From assembly GCA_041645075.1 (NCBI GenBank), contig JBAZQS010000021.1, positions 1 through 15,209 of the forward strand: DNA of 15,209 nt, read 5' to 3'. This document shows, one piece after another, positions 13,246 through 15,209 of the stretch; position 1 is the stretch's first letter, and each line of letters opens with the position of its first letter. Position numbers and translations under genes: made by a program. The notes beneath the pieces are model-generated. The model ran no database searches. It had not been told where the DNA came from and saw only the letters and a program-made list of their open reading frames with translations. Source of the DNA: JBAZQS01 sp041645075 (lineage in GTDB: Bacteria; Patescibacteriota; Patescibacteriia; 2-01-FULL-39-33).

Positions 13246-13800
13246 ATGAGCAAGATAATAATCGGCCTGGTCGGTGAAATTGCTTCTGGCAAAGACACGA
13301 TCGCCCAATATCTTAAAGAAAAATATGACTCGGAAACCGTCAGTTTTTCTCAGCCCTTGCGCGATATTTTAGATCGGCTTTATTTGCCGCAAAACCGGGA
13401 AAATATGGTTTGGCTTGGTTCTGATTTGCGTCAAAGATTCGGCGAGCATGTTTTGGCTTATGCCATTACCAAGGAGGCGGAGGCCATTGATAGGCCCTTT
13501 ATTTGCCTGCCCAATGTCAGAACTTTCGGCGATATTGAATTTTTTAAAAAAATGCCGAATTTTGTCTTGGTCCAAATTTTTGCCGACCAAAAAATTAGAT
13601 ATGAACGTTTAATCAGGCGCTCCCAAAATCCAGACGACCAGACCAAAACCTGGGAACAATTTTTAGCCGACGCGCAATTGCCAACAGAGGTAAGTATTCG
13701 GGAGGTAGCCAAGGAAGCAAAATATAAAATTAATAATAATGGAAATTTTGAGGAATTATATAGGCAGGTGAATGAGTTAATTGAGAAAATAAAAAATTAA
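13246..13800 (+). CDS. P-loop kinase, nucleotide or dephospho-CoA kinase-like
   Basis: 184 residues. Walker A is clear at 8-17, L-V-G-E-I-A-S-G-K-D-T, with Asp-Thr after the Lys as in dephospho-CoA and dNMP kinases. Further on are V-S-F-S-Q-P-L-R (an early substrate-binding zone), a D-x-P-F-I-x-L-P-N-V-R strand, and Y-E-R-L-I-R-R-S-Q-N-P-D-D-Q-T-K-T-W-E-Q-F (about 119-139), which looks like the mobile lid with Arg residues. The sequence does not settle the substrate. The neighbours (dCMP deaminase, thymidylate kinase, ThyX) favour a deoxynucleotide monophosphate; CoA synthesis is the other choice. It is flanked closely on both sides by palindromes R1 and R2, and has no Shine-Dalgarno sequence beyond a weak AAGAAA. 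Confidence 0.7.
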   Translation: MSKIIIGLVGEIASGKDTIAQYLKEKYDSETVSFSQPLRDILDRLYLPQNRENMVWLGSDLRQRFGEHVLAYAITKEAEAIDRPFICLPNVRTFGDIEFFKKMPNFVLVQIFADQKIRYERLIRRSQNPDDQTKTWEQFLADAQLPTEVSIREVAKEAKYKINNNGNFEELYRQVNELIEKIKN

Positions 13801-13824
13801 TTTTCAATTATCAATTATCCCATT

Positions 13825-13920
13825 GTCATTGCGAGGAGCCGTAATCGGCGACGAAGCAATCTATGTTATAAATTAAATAAAAAAAAAGATTGCTTCGTCG
13901 GGGTACCTCCTCGCAATGAC
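13825..13920. repeat. Interspersed palindrome R2 ('GTCATTGCGAGGAG' type), intact
   Basis: Two nested pairs of perfect 14-bp arms: GTCATTGCGAGGAG (13825-13838) with CTCCTCGCAATGAC (13907-13920), and CGACGAAGCAATCT (13849-13862) with AGATTGCTTCGTCG (13887-13900). The loop 13863-13886 is pure A/T/G-poor sequence. Same direction as R1. It begins 25 bp after the kinase stop. Confidence 0.85.
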
Positions 13921-13958
13921 GACAATAAATCTTTTTTTAAAATTGAAAATTAATTGAT

Positions 13959-13987
13959 TTGACAACCATTTTTAGTTTTGTTAAGTT
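13959..13987 (+). promoter_or_regulatory. Promoter of tmk-thyX, extended -10 type
   Basis: Perfect TTGACA (13959-13964), a 17-bp spacer and a weak TAAGTT (13982-13987) with TG one base upstream (13979-13980). It lies just after R2 and about 50 bp before the tmk start. Confidence 0.45.
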
Positions 13988-14036
13988 GCGTCTAAGTTTA
14001 TTGAACATTAACAATACCAAAAGGAGTGAAACGAAC

Positions 14037-14735
14037 ATGCCGCTGAAAGGAAGGTTTATAGTCATTGAGGGCGGAGACGGTTCAGGAAAAGCGACTCAGA
14101 CCCGCCTTTTACTGGGGCGCCTGTTAGCCGAGGGCCATCGAGCCAAAAGCATTGATTTTCCTCAATATGAGAAAAATTTTTACGGCCGGATTATCCGCGC
14201 TTATTTGAACGGGCAATTCGGAACGCCAACGGAAATTGACCCAAAATTAGCCGGCATTTTATACTGCCTGGACCGATTTGAATCCAGCGGAGAAATCAAG
14301 CAATTGATTCGGGAGGACATTGTCATTTCCGATCGCTTTCATACGGCCAATATAATCCATCAAGGAGCGAAAATACCACTTAAAGCAGATGGCCGATTGG
14401 ATACCGTAAAAATTCTTACTCTGGTCAGGTTTTTTGAAGAATTTGAATTTGGGGTTTTGAGAAATCCCGCTCCTAATTTAATCATCTATCTTCATGTTTA
14501 TCCGGAAGTGGCGCAAAAACTCATGGAAACGCAAGAACGGGTAAAAGACGGCCACGAGGCGGACGTAGAATACGCCAAACGGGTAGAGCAAGTCGCTTTG
14601 TGGGCCAGCGAAAATTTCGGCTGGCCAGTGGTGGAATGCTGTCCCAGTCGTGATTCAATCTTAACAACCGAACAGATTCATGAAAAAATCTGGGAGAAGA
14701 CCCAATCAATAATTCCAAAGGAGGATAGCTCATGA
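14037..14735 (+). CDS. tmk: Thymidylate kinase (dTMP kinase)
   Basis: 232 residues from the ATG at 14037. An in-frame ATG at 13959 exists but lies inside the -35 box, and AAGGAG (14021-14026) stands 10 nt before 14037, so the later start is chosen. The enzyme phosphorylates dTMP to dTDP. Motifs in order: P-loop G-G-D-G-S-G-K-A-T-Q (12-21); F-P-Q-Y (41-44); L-D-R-F-E-S (78-83); I-S-D-R-F-H-T-A-N (97-105), where the usual D-R-Y is D-R-F; and a lid at Q-E-R-V-K-D-G-H-E-A-D (166-176). The P-loop lacks the Arg found in the E. coli-like class (x-x-D/E-G-x-G-K), while the lid has basic residues, but class assignment is not firm. The gene overlaps thyX by 4 bp (ATGA), so the two are translated together. 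Confidence 0.9.
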   Translation: MPLKGRFIVIEGGDGSGKATQTRLLLGRLLAEGHRAKSIDFPQYEKNFYGRIIRAYLNGQFGTPTEIDPKLAGILYCLDRFESSGEIKQLIREDIVISDRFHTANIIHQGAKIPLKADGRLDTVKILTLVRFFEEFEFGVLRNPAPNLIIYLHVYPEVAQKLMETQERVKDGHEADVEYAKRVEQVALWASENFGWPVVECCPSRDSILTTEQIHEKIWEKTQSIIPKEDSS

Positions 14736-15209
14736 CTGGCCGAAAGATAAAAGCGGAAATACTATCCATTACTCGAGGCGATCTTGATCCGCGCGTGGTG
14801 GAGAATATTGAATTAGCCGGCCGAACCTGCTATAAATCCACGGACAAAATTTCACTTGGTTCGGCAGAAAAATTCGTCAAGGGCATTATGGCGCGCGGAC
14901 ACGAAAGCGTGATTGAACATTCTTGGTTTGTTTTTGTCCTGCTCAAAGAGCCCTATGGCCGTTCTTATTTGCTGGAATATCTACTCAAAGTGATGATGGC
15001 CAATAATCTGCTTTCGCTTACCGAAGAAGATGGGAGATACATCTTAAGCGGCAACGCCAGAATGTTCAGGGATTTATTCAGGAATCTGCCGCATTGGAAT
15101 AGCGAAGACAAATCAATGCATGAACAATTATTAAAGGCGGCGCCGATTCTTTTTTCCGACATTATTCCGCCCAATGATAATTTTAGGGAATCCTATGTGG
15201 CCATCTGCC
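14732..15209 (+). CDS. ThyX-like flavin-dependent thymidylate synthase, partial, RHR motif not seen
   Basis: The first 159 residues are present; the gene runs off the right edge. ThyX enzymes methylate dUMP to dTMP with methylene-THF, NADPH and FAD. Support: an N-terminal I-E-L-A-G-R-T-C-Y-K-S (26-36), and G-H-E-S-V-I-E-H (55-62) followed by F-V-F, a family hallmark, then a G-N-A-R-M-F-R-D-L-F segment resembling the N-A-R-x-L/F-x-x-F motif. Between these, where ThyX carries R-H-R-x-x-S-x-N-E-x-S-x-R, the sequence is Y-G-R-S-Y-L-L-E-Y-L-L-K and no RHR occurs. A strong Shine-Dalgarno AAGGAGG (14718-14724) lies inside the tmk end. Neighbours fit thymidylate synthesis, but the missing motif leaves a non-standard enzyme or a different function possible. 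Confidence 0.7.
   Translation, partial: MTGRKIKAEILSITRGDLDPRVVENIELAGRTCYKSTDKISLGSAEKFVKGIMARGHESVIEHSWFVFVLLKEPYGRSYLLEYLLKVMMANNLLSLTEEDGRYILSGNARMFRDLFRNLPHWNSEDKSMHEQLLKAAPILFSDIIPPNDNFRESYVAIC

Noticed and set aside
13959..14036. In-frame 26-codon extension of the thymidylate kinase at its N-terminus
   Set aside because: The upstream ATG lies at the -35 box, lacks a ribosome site, and the added residues do not match the family; AAGGAG stands before 14037.

Overview
The window reads as a chromosomal piece of a Patescibacteria (Candidate Phyla Radiation) bacterium, most likely Parcubacteria-like. The reasons are AT-rich spacers between compact genes, a very large secreted surface protein with the repeat style of that group, an ECF sigma factor paired with a DUF5667-type anti-sigma protein, a 63-residue SecE, and small hypothetical proteins. 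TGA acts as a normal stop (genes ending at 12379 and 14735), so the recoded Gracilibacteria/SR1 code is excluded. The lineage is inferred from gene style, not from a phylogeny.

Left block, 1-8074, minus strand, in transcription order: ECF sigma factor, its overlapping membrane anti-sigma factor, a 1255-residue S-layer-like protein, a membrane-anchored TPR protein, and a GT-C family glycosyltransferase that runs off the left edge. Together they look like a cell-envelope module: a regulated surface coat plus a possible sugar transferase.

Control region, 8075-8603. Two divergent promoters with 17-bp spacers face away from each other. Each leader is filled with palindromes of one family: P1 in the sigma leader, P2-P4 in the leader of the HTH gene. 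P1, P3 and P4 fold as three-way junctions with base changes that keep pairing. P2-P3-P4 are chained by shared 4-bp ends. A separate perfect 30-bp palindrome sits at the inferred start of the HTH transcript. This is the most unusual part of the window.

Middle block, 8604-11694, plus strand: an HTH protein, a DUF3592-like membrane protein and a terminator, then a strong promoter and secE-nusG-rplK-rplA. The rplK-rplA gap carries what looks like an RNA mimic of the L1-binding site of 23S rRNA. The cluster ends at a terminator without rplJ/rplL.

Right block, 11769-15209, plus strand: an unknown protein built of two copies of one domain, then a pyrimidine deoxynucleotide cluster: dCMP deaminase (dCMP to dUMP), a P-loop kinase of unknown substrate, thymidylate kinase (dTMP to dTDP), and a ThyX-like flavin thymidylate synthase (dUMP to dTMP) cut by the right edge. 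Two 'GTCATTGCGAGGAG' palindromes bracket the P-loop kinase gene. The visible ThyX-like part lacks the usual RHR motif. No rRNA, tRNA, CRISPR array, transposase or prophage gene was seen.
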